Positions 1-5,099 of a stretch of DNA of 7,526 nt are shown piece by piece. A program made the translations under genes and the position numbers. The notes under the pieces were generated by a model. It did no database searches. It saw nothing but the letters and a program-made list of their open reading frames with translations, and was not told where the DNA came from. Source of the stretch: an uncultured Oscillospiraceae bacterium (GTDB lineage Bacteria; Bacillota; Clostridia; Oscillospirales; Oscillospiraceae). The stretch is from positions 1 through 7,526 of the forward strand of contig CALWVX010000084.1 in assembly GCA_944385065.1 (NCBI GenBank). The letters run 5' to 3'. The number at the start of each line of letters is the position of its first letter. Within the stretch, counting starts at the first letter, position 1.

Positions 1-21
1 CATATCCTCCTGTGCGTCCAT
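1..21 (-). CDS. Possible start of an unidentified gene running off the left edge
   Basis: Only seven codons are visible, reading MDAQEDM on the minus strand. The reason to list it is a well-placed ribosome site: AAAGGA at 34-29, seven bases before the ATG at 21-19. It lies just beyond the point where the coupling-protein frame breaks off, in sequence that does not look like the rest of that family. It may therefore be the first gene of an inserted element or of a rearranged part of the conjugative element. The product cannot be identified from seven residues, and the frame might close just outside the window. Confidence 0.3.
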
Positions 22-44
22 GTAGAGTTCCTTTACACTTAAGA

Positions 45-350
45 TTATGCACTCCAGCGGGCGCTGCCATACTCCATGCCTTTGCGGTATTTCTTCACGT
101 TCTTGCTCTTGCAGTACACCACCAGCCGCACGATCACGGCACCGGCGATACCGATACACAGGTCAAACAGGTGCAGGCTTGGCAGCGGGTTGGCAAAAGC
201 CGCCGCAAAACCATCCGCAAAATGCAGGAGCTTCCCCGACAGGTCAGCACCAGCGGCCAGCCGGTACGCCTCCCCGCATTTCGCAAACAGGTACACAAAA
301 ATCAGATACGGGAGGTTCAGGATCAGCAATTTCTTTACGTCAGGCTTCAC
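45..350 (-). pseudogene. VirD4-like coupling protein (T4CP), N-terminal fragment
   Basis: This 101-residue frame is the N-terminus of a VirD4/TraG-like type IV coupling protein of the CD1115 family, the membrane ATPase that brings relaxase-bound DNA to the conjugation channel. Two hydrophobic segments are visible, at about residues 7-24 and 63-79, followed by the family hallmark KYRKGMEYGSARW at the cytoplasmic edge. Full-length members run to about 600 residues, with Walker A and B motifs that are absent here. After the TGG codon at 56-54 the frame reads only Ser-Ala-stop, where the family normally continues with Gly and the start of the ATPase domain. The gene therefore looks cut by an insertion, deletion or recombination at about 53/54. 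The start is GTG at 350, overlapping the stop of the PcfB-family gene by four bases (GTGA), so translation was probably coupled. Identification is by family recognition; the remainder may lie outside the window. Confidence 0.72.
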
Positions 351-823
351 AGTTCCAGCCCCCTTTCCTTGATTTTCTCCTTGGCCCGCTGCTTGGTCTG
401 GGCCGCCGCCTTTTGCTTCACAGCGGACAAAACCTTGCGGATAGAGGGCCGCTGCTCCTTGGAAAGCGTCTTGGCGGTAAACTCCCGAAACGCCAGATCA
501 AGGTTATCTGCATCCTTGGCCTTGAAAATCACAACGTAGTGGGGCGGCTGGGTGGTCTTATCTTTTCGTAAGGTAAAATCCACGCCGTATTTCTTGGCGC
601 ATGGCTTGAACGCTCCAATGTTGGCCTCGGTGATCTCAATGTTGGAGAGATCAGCCCCATGCTTTTTAAGCTGCTTTAGGCTCTGCTGGCCGTGGTGCAG
701 CGTGTTTTTGCCCTTGGCCCGGTGTTGCAGGTACTTTTTCAGCGCCGCTTGCAGCACTTGAGCCGTGAGCTTGCCCGTTTTCATGGACAGGGCAATGGTC
801 TTTTGAGTAACTTCTTCCTGCAA
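347..823 (-). CDS. PcfB-family protein (DUF3801)
   Basis: This protein of about 158 residues belongs to the PcfB/DUF3801 family, found next to the coupling protein in Gram-positive conjugative plasmids and ICEs and thought to act as a relaxosome accessory factor at the transfer origin. Visible signs are the N-terminal helix QEEVTQKTIALSMKTGKLTA, the central NIEITEANIGAFKPCAKKYG with VDFTLRKD, and PPHYVVIFKAKDAD, then a Lys/Arg-rich tail (about residues 125-156) that is plausibly DNA-binding. I prefer the TTG start at 823, because AGGAGG (836-831) is seven bases upstream of it and family members usually begin Met-Gln-Glu-Glu. An ATG at 829 lies only about one base from that site. The gene sits in a cluster with DUF5348 upstream and the T4CP overlapping downstream by GTGA. 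Confidence 0.85.
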   Translation of the reverse strand: MQEEVTQKTIALSMKTGKLTAQVLQAALKKYLQHRAKGKNTLHHGQQSLKQLKKHGADLSNIEITEANIGAFKPCAKKYGVDFTLRKDKTTQPPHYVVIFKAKDADNLDLAFREFTAKTLSKEQRPSIRKVLSAVKQKAAAQTKQRAKEKIKERGLEL

Positions 824-848
824 TCGCATCCCTCCTTGTCAGAAAGTC

Positions 849-884
849 AAAAGCGGCGTCTAAGGCGGAACCACCAGACGCCGC
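849..884 (-). terminator. Hairpin with T run, intrinsic terminator or attenuator
   Basis: On the minus strand a perfect 9-bp stem (GCGGCGTCT at 884-876 with AGACGCCGC at 861-853, 14-base loop) is followed at once by TTTT (852-849) and more T-rich sequence. It lies between the DUF5348 gene and the PcfB-family gene, so it would reduce transcription from the initiator genes into the transfer genes or act as a processing site. The T run is short, so termination may be partial. Confidence 0.6.
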
Positions 885-897
885 AGGTAGATATAGG

Positions 898-1110
898 TCA
901 AATCCGCACCCGCAGGCCGGAAAGGTCGTCGGCCCGGATGCCGACAAGATACCAGTTTTCGGCCATTTCAATGCGGGTGGGCCTCCATTTGCCGCCGATC
1001 ATCACGTCGAAACACTCCCCGCAATGCAGGCCGCCGTAATAGTCGGCCAGATCAAAGCGGATGTCGTAACGGTCTGTTCGCTCGTCAAAAATCAATGCGC
1101 CCTGCTTCAT
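898..1110 (-). CDS. DUF5348 domain protein
   Basis: A 70-residue soluble protein that matches the DUF5348 family as I know it, a small domain common in Tn1549-like ICEs of Clostridia and without an established function. Recognisable parts are IFDERTDRYDIRFDLADYYG near the N-terminus, then LHCGECFDV, IGGKWRPTRIEM and WYLVGI, which suggest a compact beta-rich fold. Two cysteines (in LHCGEC) sit close together. The ATG at 1110 has AAGGAGG eight bases upstream (1125-1119). The gene follows the replication initiator after only 21 bases and is followed by a hairpin at 849-884, so it is probably the last gene of a two-gene transcription unit with the initiator, or is read through weakly into the transfer genes. 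Confidence 0.8.
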   Translation of the reverse strand: MKQGALIFDERTDRYDIRFDLADYYGGLHCGECFDVMIGGKWRPTRIEMAENWYLVGIRADDLSGLRVRI

Positions 1111-1131
1111 AGGGTCGTCCTCCTTTTCTCG

Positions 1132-2331
1132 TTACAGGCTTTCGCCCTCGCCGCAGGAATAGTCCGGCAGGCCGGATTTAGGCTTTCCCCAATCGGGCTG
1201 TGCCATGTCGTGCGCGACAAGGGCCGTGTAGTAGTTGGAAATGGTGCTGGGGGCGTTGAACAGCATAGCCCGCAGGTATTGTTTGATATTGCGGACTTTC
1301 GTTGTGTTCTCCCGCAGACAGTCAAGGACAAAGCGGATATGTTCGCCGGTCAGCTTCATGTACTTGGATTTCACCAGCTCGGCAGGGTAGTCGTCCCCGG
1401 CGACACGGATTGTCTTTCGGGCGGTGCAGACGGTTTCCAGCATCAGGTCTACGATTTCGTCAAGCTGTTCACGGTCAATGCTCCTGTCCTGAATGAGATA
1501 GGCATACTCGATGTTCTCCAAAATGATTTCCCGATAAATCCGTACAGCCTCATCCTTTCCTGTCCTTTTCCGTTCCGGCGGCGTAGCCGCTGCCTCGCCC
1601 TCCATAGGGGCAGGGGTCGGGGATGGGATAGGAATGGAATGGGTACTTTGTCCATCTGTAATTATTTTTTCTTTTTTTGATAAGTCAGTTCTTTGTACTT
1701 CTTTATTTAATTGCGTTGGATTTTCCGACGCCGGATTATCCGATGTCGGATTTTCCAACACCGGGTTATCCGATGTTGGATTTTCCAATACCGGGTTTTC
1801 CAATACCGGCTGTTCGTAGATGGTATAGACCATATCGGCCATTTTGCCTTTTGCGTCACGGCCCTGCTCACGCCGGATATATCCAGCTTTTTCAAGCTCC
1901 CATACCGCTGTCCTGATCGCGTCGATGCTTTCCCGGTTGATATAGGACAGTCCTTTTAGGGTATAGTCCCAATCCTCCGGCAAGGACAACATCTGCGACA
2001 GCAGGCCCTTGGCCTTTAAGGTCAGGTTCTTATTCCGCAGGTGGTGATTTGACATCACCGTATAGCCTTTGTTCTTTTCCACACGGAAAACTGCCATAGC
2101 GTTGTTCGCTCCTTTCACTGTGAATTTGACCGCTGCATAGTCGGTCAGCTTGCCCGGCTGATAGGGACACTCTGCAAACTGGCAGAATTGATATTTCCAA
2201 TCCGGGCGGTAAAATCGGCAGGTGCCGCAATCCTCCGGCGCGTCCGCCCCGCCGCCGTCGTAGTGATCGAAACCGGGCTTTTCCTGCATCAGCCGTTCAA
2301 ACGCCCGGTCAGGGCCGGAAGTAAATAGCAT
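1132..2331 (-). CDS. ICE replication initiator with N-terminal Cys-rich module and DUF6017-type C-terminus
   Basis: The 399-codon frame encodes a replication initiator of the type carried by Tn1549-like ICEs, expected to start replication of the excised circle. In order: a Cys-rich stretch (C35, C38, C50, C55); a winged-helix domain resembling RepA_N/DnaD N-termini (residues about 79-172, from MAVFRVEKNKGYTV through LTLKAKGLLSQMLSLPEDW to ELEKAGYIRR); a linker of seven five-residue repeats (PVLEN, PTSDN, PASEN, PTQLN; 175-209); a charged and Pro-rich stretch; and a C-terminal DUF6017-type domain (260-390) with the motif NTTKVRNIKQYLRAMLFNAP. The ATG at 2331 has AAAGGAGG seven bases upstream. 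A second in-frame ATG at 2097 also has a ribosome site and marks where related initiators usually start, so a 321-residue protein is probably made as well or instead. The assignment is by resemblance; no enzyme motif exists to confirm it. Confidence 0.82.
   Translation of the reverse strand: MLFTSGPDRAFERLMQEKPGFDHYDGGGADAPEDCGTCRFYRPDWKYQFCQFAECPYQPGKLTDYAAVKFTVKGANNAMAVFRVEKNKGYTVMSNHHLRNKNLTLKAKGLLSQMLSLPEDWDYTLKGLSYINRESIDAIRTAVWELEKAGYIRREQGRDAKGKMADMVYTIYEQPVLENPVLENPTSDNPVLENPTSDNPASENPTQLNKEVQRTDLSKKEKIITDGQSTHSIPIPSPTPAPMEGEAAATPPERKRTGKDEAVRIYREIILENIEYAYLIQDRSIDREQLDEIVDLMLETVCTARKTIRVAGDDYPAELVKSKYMKLTGEHIRFVLDCLRENTTKVRNIKQYLRAMLFNAPSTISNYYTALVAHDMAQPDWGKPKSGLPDYSCGEGESL
1656..1712. 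other. AT-rich segment beside the iterons, candidate unwinding element
   Basis: This stretch, with long T runs at 1665-1670 and 1672-1678, is by far the most AT-rich part of an otherwise balanced gene, and it abuts the 15-bp repeats. Codons here encode a Lys/Glu/Ile-rich piece of the linker. Iterons next to an AT-rich block are the usual layout of an initiator-dependent origin. No experiment is implied by the sequence alone. Confidence 0.45.
1705..1810 (-). repeat. Seven 15-bp tandem repeats inside the initiator gene, candidate iterons
   Basis: On the plus strand the units run TTTTCCGACGCCGGA (1721-1735), TTATCCGATGTCGGA (1736-1750), TTTTCCAACACCGGG, TTATCCGATGTTGGA, TTTTCCAATACCGGG and TTTTCCAATACCGGC (to 1810), with a more diverged seventh unit at 1706-1720. 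Several units contain a short dyad: TCCGA-TG-TCGGA at 1739-1750 is perfect. The units are in register with the codons and encode the PVLEN/PTSDN linker. Their place between the DNA-binding and C-terminal domains matches RepA_N-type initiator genes, whose origin iterons lie within the coding sequence, so an origin role is a reasonable inference. Confidence 0.85.
2095..2115 (-). promoter_or_regulatory. Internal ribosome site and ATG for a short initiator form
   Basis: On the minus strand AAAGGAG (2115-2109) lies 11 bases before the in-frame ATG at 2097-2095 that starts MAVFRVEK. The spacing is a little long but usable. It points to a second product of 321 residues lacking the Cys-rich module. 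Confidence 0.5.
2098..2331 (-). other. In-frame Cys4 module preceding the initiator start
   Basis: The first 78 codons of the initiator frame form a separate module: EDCGTCRFYRP followed by FCQFAECPYQPG. The spacing is C-x2-C-x11-C-x4-C, which suggests a small zinc-binding knuckle. From memory, related elements carry a similar Cys-rich segment upstream of the initiator, which normally begins MAVFRVEK; I cannot say whether it is usually separate or joined. Here no stop codon separates them, so translation from 2331 yields a fusion. Zinc binding is an inference from the cysteine pattern. Confidence 0.5.
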
Positions 2332-2360
2332 GGCGTCGCCTCCTTTCTCTATTTGGGCAT

Positions 2361-2407
2361 AAAAAAGCGGCGTCCTGTTCTCCCATGACGGGAAAGAGGA
2401 ACGCCGC
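2361..2407 (-). terminator. Strong hairpin with T6 run upstream of the initiator gene
   Basis: Read on the minus strand, GCGGCGTTCC (2407-2398) pairs with GGACGCCGC (2375-2367), with one bulged base and an additional short CCC/GGG pairing inside, and is followed directly by TTTTTT (2366-2361). This is the classic form of a Rho-independent terminator. No gene precedes it on this strand inside the window, so it would act on transcripts entering from the element end or from a leader promoter, as an attenuator 30 bp before the initiator start. Confidence 0.7.
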
Positions 2408-2410
2408 GTT

Positions 2411-2600
2411 TACGGTGTCGTATTCAATTTATGATGTGCCGTATTTGGGGTGGCGGGTATTAGCAGTATGGTTCAGCATATATGCGGCTCAATCCGAAAG
2501 TAGTAAATTGGTAGTAAATTGAGTTCTCATATCCTGCGAAATGCCCGTATTTCCGGGGCTTTCAGCGATAACCTAAAATTTTGAAATAAAATTATTGACA
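2411..2600. mobile_element. Probable end region of the ICE, non-coding
   Basis: No convincing gene occurs between the initiator hairpin and the next plus-strand start at 2724. The stretch contains the GTAGTAAATTG tandem repeat and ends in an AT-rich segment (about 2572-2610). In Tn916/Tn1549-type elements the replication and coupling genes lie close to one end and the integrase at the other, and insertion favours AT-rich targets. The gene order here fits that end. The exact terminus cannot be fixed without the other end or an empty site; somewhere in 2525-2610 is most likely. Confidence 0.5.
2500..2521. repeat. Tandem GTAGTAAATTG, DR2-like integrase arm sites
   Basis: Two perfect, adjacent copies of GTAGTAAATTG occupy 2500-2510 and 2511-2521. 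From memory, the Tn916 integrase N-terminal domain binds DR2 sites containing AGTAGTAAATT, nearly the same sequence. A pair at this distance from the proposed element end would be an integrase arm-binding region. Confidence 0.6.
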
Positions 2601-2656
2601 AACAATAATTTCTGTGCTACACTCAGAGTCAGAAAATTATCGTTTTACAATAATTC
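2589..2656. promoter_or_regulatory. Candidate operators: AT-rich inverted repeats around the promoter
   Basis: AAATTATTG (2589-2597) and CAATAATTT (2603-2611) form a perfect 9-bp inverted repeat with a 5-base centre covering the -35 box. A second, weaker one lies just after the presumed start: AATTAT (2635-2640) and ATAATT (2650-2655), and it repeats the half-site ACAATAATT. The arrangement suggests a dimeric repressor, possibly the Xre protein of the same cassette. Confidence 0.5.
2595..2623 (+). promoter_or_regulatory. Sigma-A type promoter for the membrane protein/Xre cassette
   Basis: TTGACA (2595-2600), a 17-base spacer, and TACACT (2618-2623) make a near-consensus vegetative promoter pointing toward the membrane protein gene. 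Transcription would start near 2630, giving a leader of about 95 bases. The -35 box lies within an inverted repeat, so repression is likely. Confidence 0.7.
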
Positions 2657-2723
2657 AAGAGACGCCGCTGTTCCGCCCCGCAGAGTCGGGAGCGGGCGGC
2701 GGGAGAGACGGGAGGGAGCTGTC

Positions 2724-3701
2724 ATGAGAGAAAATTTCCGCGTCGTCCCCATGGGGGCCGCCCTGGGCCTGCTGGCGGGTCTGGTGATCCAGCTGGTGGA
2801 GGACTGGCCTGTGTTGACCCTGCCCATCCGAGCCCTGGGGGAGGGGCTGCGGAGCCTGTCTCTGTCCGGCTTTTGGGGGAATCTGGCGGCCTGGGGGCTG
2901 GTGTTCTTCCTGTCCGCCCTGCCCCTGATCCTCCTGCTCCCCCGGCGGGGGAAGCGGCGGGGGGATGAGGACTGGCTGCTGGCGCTGACCGTCCCGATTC
3001 TGCTGGCGGGGCTGGTCCTGCTGGTCAACCCCACCTTTCTCAGCTGGGCGGACCGGACCCGCTTCCCGGTGGCCGTGGTGCTGTGCCTGCTGTCGGTGGG
3101 GGCGGCCTGGGGAGTGCTGAAGCTGCTGCGCCGGCTGGAGGGGGCCTCCCGGGAGGAGCTGGCCCGGGCCTTCTCCCTTCTGCTTCTGCTGTGCGCCGCC
3201 CTTGCCGCCTTCGCCGCCGGATTCAGCCTGGCCGGCGAGGGGGTCGGCCGGTGCCGGGAGCTCCTCCAGAGCAATGCCTCCACCCTCCCGGACTGGTGGG
3301 GCGAGGTCCTGGGGGGCGGCGCCGGGCCGAGGCGCGTCCTCTCCCTGATCGTGATCTGGGTGGTGTGCGCCCTGGAGGCCGCGCCGGGGGTGCTGGCCGC
3401 CGTGACCATGGTGTGGGGGGCCGGTCTGGCCCGTGCGCTGGGGCGGGAGAGCTTTGACCGGGAGGGGGTGGAGCTGTGCGGCCGGACCGCTTTGGCCTGC
3501 CGGGTGCTGGCCCAGGCCACAGTGGCGCTGGCGGTCTCCTCCAATCTGCTCCAGCTCCTGCTGCTGCCCCTGCTCCACACGGTCCGCCCCGCGCTGGTGC
3601 TGCCCCTGGCGTCCCTGTGCCTCGCCGCCGGGCTGATGCTGCTGTGCCGGTGCCTGCAGCGGGGGCGGGAGCTGCAGGAGGACAGCGACTCCATCATTTG
3701 A
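2724..3701 (+). CDS. Polytopic membrane protein with DUF2975-like C-terminus
   Basis: A 325-residue integral membrane protein with about eight hydrophobic segments (near 9-25, 51-73, 84-102, 113-135, 149-170, 204-232, 257-281 and 288-309), separated by Arg-rich loops such as PRRGKRRGDED. The last part, ending CLQRGRELQEDSDSII, closely resembles the terminal RG-x-ELQEE-x-D-x-T-I signature of DUF2975 membrane proteins. Members of that family are usually about half this length and paired with a YozG-like Xre regulator, which is what follows here. The N-terminal half may be an added or duplicated membrane domain. The ATG at 2724 is preceded by GGAGGGAG (2711-2718). An upstream extension to 2595 would begin inside the promoter and is rejected. 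No catalytic motif is visible and the function is unknown; a role in a regulated membrane response is a guess from the pairing. Confidence 0.78.
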   Translation: MRENFRVVPMGAALGLLAGLVIQLVEDWPVLTLPIRALGEGLRSLSLSGFWGNLAAWGLVFFLSALPLILLLPRRGKRRGDEDWLLALTVPILLAGLVLLVNPTFLSWADRTRFPVAVVLCLLSVGAAWGVLKLLRRLEGASREELARAFSLLLLLCAALAAFAAGFSLAGEGVGRCRELLQSNASTLPDWWGEVLGGGAGPRRVLSLIVIWVVCALEAAPGVLAAVTMVWGAGLARALGRESFDREGVELCGRTALACRVLAQATVALAVSSNLLQLLLLPLLHTVRPALVLPLASLCLAAGLMLLCRCLQRGRELQEDSDSII

Positions 3702-3763
3702 AAATTAGGAGTTAGGAGAGTGGAGAGTGGAGCGGTATCTCCTGTCTCCTCACTCCGATCTGA
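3702..3763. repeat. Imperfect GGAG/CTCC hairpin between the membrane protein and Xre genes
   Basis: A purine-rich arm with GGAGTTAGGAG and two GGAGAGTGGAG-like units (about 3708-3732) faces a pyrimidine-rich arm CTCCTGTCTCCTCACTCC (3739-3756), with about 14 of 18 positions able to pair. There is no T run, so it is not a standard terminator. AGGAGTTAGGAG-type sequences recur as small dispersed repeats in various genomes, and this may be such a repeat or an mRNA-stability element. Confidence 0.4.
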
Positions 3764-3781
3764 AGGAAAGGGGGGACGGCG

Positions 3782-4018
3782 TTGGCCATCCGGGTCCATC
3801 TCAGCGATATATTGAAGGAGCGGGGGATGACCGCCAAGGAGCTGTGCGCCAAGGTGGGCATCACCGAGGCCAACCTGTCCATCCTCCGCTCGGGGAAGGC
3901 CAGCGGCGTGCGCTTCCACACCATCAACCGCATCTGCTACTATCTGGACTGCGACGTGGGGGACATCCTCCGCTTCGACGGACGACTGGAGGACGGCGAT
4001 GAAGAGCATTTGGAGTAA
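3782..4018 (+). CDS. YozG-like Xre-family transcriptional regulator
   Basis: A 78-residue DNA-binding protein consisting almost wholly of one helix-turn-helix domain. The helices run over about residues 5-60; the HTH core is MTAKELCAKVGITEANLSIL (16-35), followed by GKASGVRFHTINRICYYLDC and GDILRF, a pattern typical of the YozG branch of the Xre/Cro family. Such regulators sit beside DUF2975 membrane proteins, and the gene upstream has that C-terminal signature. The start is TTG at 3782, with AGGGGGG about six bases upstream; a weak start codon is often seen for small regulators. It overlaps the next gene by 20 bp. It may bind the inverted repeats near 2589-2656, but this is only inferred. 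Confidence 0.88.
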   Translation: MAIRVHLSDILKERGMTAKELCAKVGITEANLSILRSGKASGVRFHTINRICYYLDCDVGDILRFDGRLEDGDEEHLE

Positions 4019-4874
4019 GTACCGGCCCCGGCTGCTGGGGGCGCTTGCGGTCTGCGGGGTGCTGGCCCTGCTGATGGGAAGCGGCGCGGGCAAACTGGCC
4101 CGGCCGGAGCGGCTGGCCGGGCAGGACCGGCACATCGGGTTCCAGCTGGTGTATGAGGAGATCCAGCCCCCTGACCGCAGCGTCGTGGTCGGAGAATACG
4201 ACGCGGCGGAGGACCGGTATGTGTTCCCCGGCCGGGAGGGGCTCAACTGCTTTCTGGCCCTGCGCGCCGGGCCGGACGGGGAGGCGGACTTCTCCGGCTG
4301 GTCCGACATGGTGGGCGCCGAGGTCGCCCTGGACATGAGCCCGGACGGCGGGGAGCAGTCCCTCCGGGGCACCGCCTATGTGGGCCCGGTGCGGGAGGGA
4401 CATAAAAGCCCGGGCGGGCTGGGCTATGTCCTCAATGCCTACTGGGTCTATCAGGCCCGGGACGGAACCGTCTATTTAAGCGGGAAGCAGCAGGGCTTCG
4501 GGGGGAACGGCGGCGTCACCCTCTCCATGGAGGAGGTCTCCGACTGGACCGTGGGCGGGAGCCGGCGGACCGACCGCCTGTCGGTGGAGTTCTCCATCCG
4601 GTGGGTGGAGCGGACCGAGAGGGTGGAGGCGGCCTGGTACGACGGGGAGGACCGGCTTTTGGCGGAGCGGGCGCTGACCATGGAGGAGATCGGGGACGGC
4701 CTGACGCTGGAGCGGCCGGAGGGGGCGGTCTGGGCCCTGATCACCGTCACCGACGCCCGGGGCGGCGTGGAGCGGGCGGCCTATACCCTGGACGGGCCCG
4801 CCGCCGCCTTCCACCGGCTGATCCGGCTGGACGAGCGTGGGAGCGGCCGGACGGCGGACCTGGTTCTGGCCTGA
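3999..4874 (+). CDS. Signal-anchored extracytoplasmic protein, function unknown
   Basis: A 291-residue protein with a short basic N-terminus (KSIWSKYRPR) and one hydrophobic segment at about residues 11-29, followed by GSGAGKLA. No lipobox cysteine is present, so it is either secreted or anchored as a single-pass protein with its body outside the cell. The rest is acidic, rich in Trp, Tyr, Gly and beta-strand-like patterns (for example YVFPGREGLNCFLALR and YWVYQARDGTVYLSGKQQG), with no motif I recognise. The ATG at 3999 lies inside the end of the Xre gene and has GGAGG seven bases upstream (3987-3991), so it is translationally coupled. Its place suggests a partner or target of the membrane protein. 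A hairpin at 4920-4944 follows. Confidence 0.78.
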   Translation: MKSIWSKYRPRLLGALAVCGVLALLMGSGAGKLARPERLAGQDRHIGFQLVYEEIQPPDRSVVVGEYDAAEDRYVFPGREGLNCFLALRAGPDGEADFSGWSDMVGAEVALDMSPDGGEQSLRGTAYVGPVREGHKSPGGLGYVLNAYWVYQARDGTVYLSGKQQGFGGNGGVTLSMEEVSDWTVGGSRRTDRLSVEFSIRWVERTERVEAAWYDGEDRLLAERALTMEEIGDGLTLERPEGAVWALITVTDARGGVERAAYTLDGPAAAFHRLIRLDERGSGRTADLVLA

Positions 4875-4919
4875 CGGCCGCCGCCGTCCCCCGGCGGAAC
4901 AGGAGAATCGAGCGGTTTC

Positions 4920-4944
4920 CGGAGGCGGGGATCCCCCGCCTCCG
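4920..4944 (+). terminator. GC-rich hairpin ending the membrane protein/Xre cassette
   Basis: CGGAGGCGGGG (4920-4930) and CCCCGCCTCCG (4934-4944) form a perfect 11-bp stem around ATC, 46 bases after the stop of the secreted-protein gene. The following sequence has only a weak T tract (TGTGTTT), so it may terminate poorly or act mainly as an mRNA 3' end. Confidence 0.55.
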
Positions 4945-5006
4945 CCTGTGTTTCAGGGGGCGGGAAAAGCCGGGGTTAAATTGTGGGAAAAAATTTGGGA
5001 AAATCA

Positions 5007-5035
5007 TTGACATTTGGGGGACAGTCGGATATAGT
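5007..5035 (+). promoter_or_regulatory. Promoter of the pot operon
   Basis: TTGACA (5007-5012), a 17-base spacer and TATAGT (5030-5035) give a near-perfect vegetative promoter. Initiation near 5042 would leave a leader of about 110 bases before potA. An inverted repeat, CGGATA (5027-5032) and TATCCG (5045-5050), spans the -10 box and start point and could be an operator. Confidence 0.75.
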
Positions 5036-5055
5036 GTATCTCGCTATCCGTGAAA

Positions 5056-5099
5056 ACCCGGCCCCCCGGAGGTCCGCAGCGGCGGACGCCGACCCGGGT
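5056..5099 (+). promoter_or_regulatory. Structured leader of the pot operon
   Basis: The leader RNA can fold with an outer stem ACCCGG (5056-5061) with CCGGGT (5094-5099) and an inner stem GTCCGC (5072-5077) with GCGGAC (5082-5087). There is no T run after it, and it ends some 37 bases before the ribosome site, so it may stabilise the mRNA or tune translation rather than terminate. No known riboswitch class is recognised. Confidence 0.4.

Noticed and set aside
1..53. Group II intron 5' end at the coupling-protein break
   Set aside because: The sequence after the break (AGTGCATAATC) lacks the expected GTGYG start, and a ribosome site with an ATG follows within 35 bases. Only the flanking sequence could revive this.
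12..571. Plus-strand frames of about 175 codons over the coupling and PcfB genes
   Set aside because: They lie antisense to recognised conjugation genes and have no ribosome sites or family resemblance.
1705..1810. The 15-bp tandem repeats as a CRISPR array
   Set aside because: The units are adjacent, with no spacers, and encode a regular protein linker within a gene.
2411..2594. A minus-strand promoter for the initiator gene
   Set aside because: Only weak matches are seen (for example TTGAGC with a poor -10 box), not enough to list. Transcription may enter through the circular joint instead.
2595..2723. A 43-codon upstream extension of the membrane protein
   Set aside because: It begins inside the -35 box and crosses the presumed transcription start. 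The residues are not membrane-like, and the ATG at 2724 has a clear ribosome site.
2645..4372. A 575-codon minus-strand frame opposite the membrane protein/Xre cassette
   Set aside because: It is a GC-rich shadow frame full of Arg, Ser and Pro, with no recognised domain or ribosome site. The plus-strand genes have clear family signatures.
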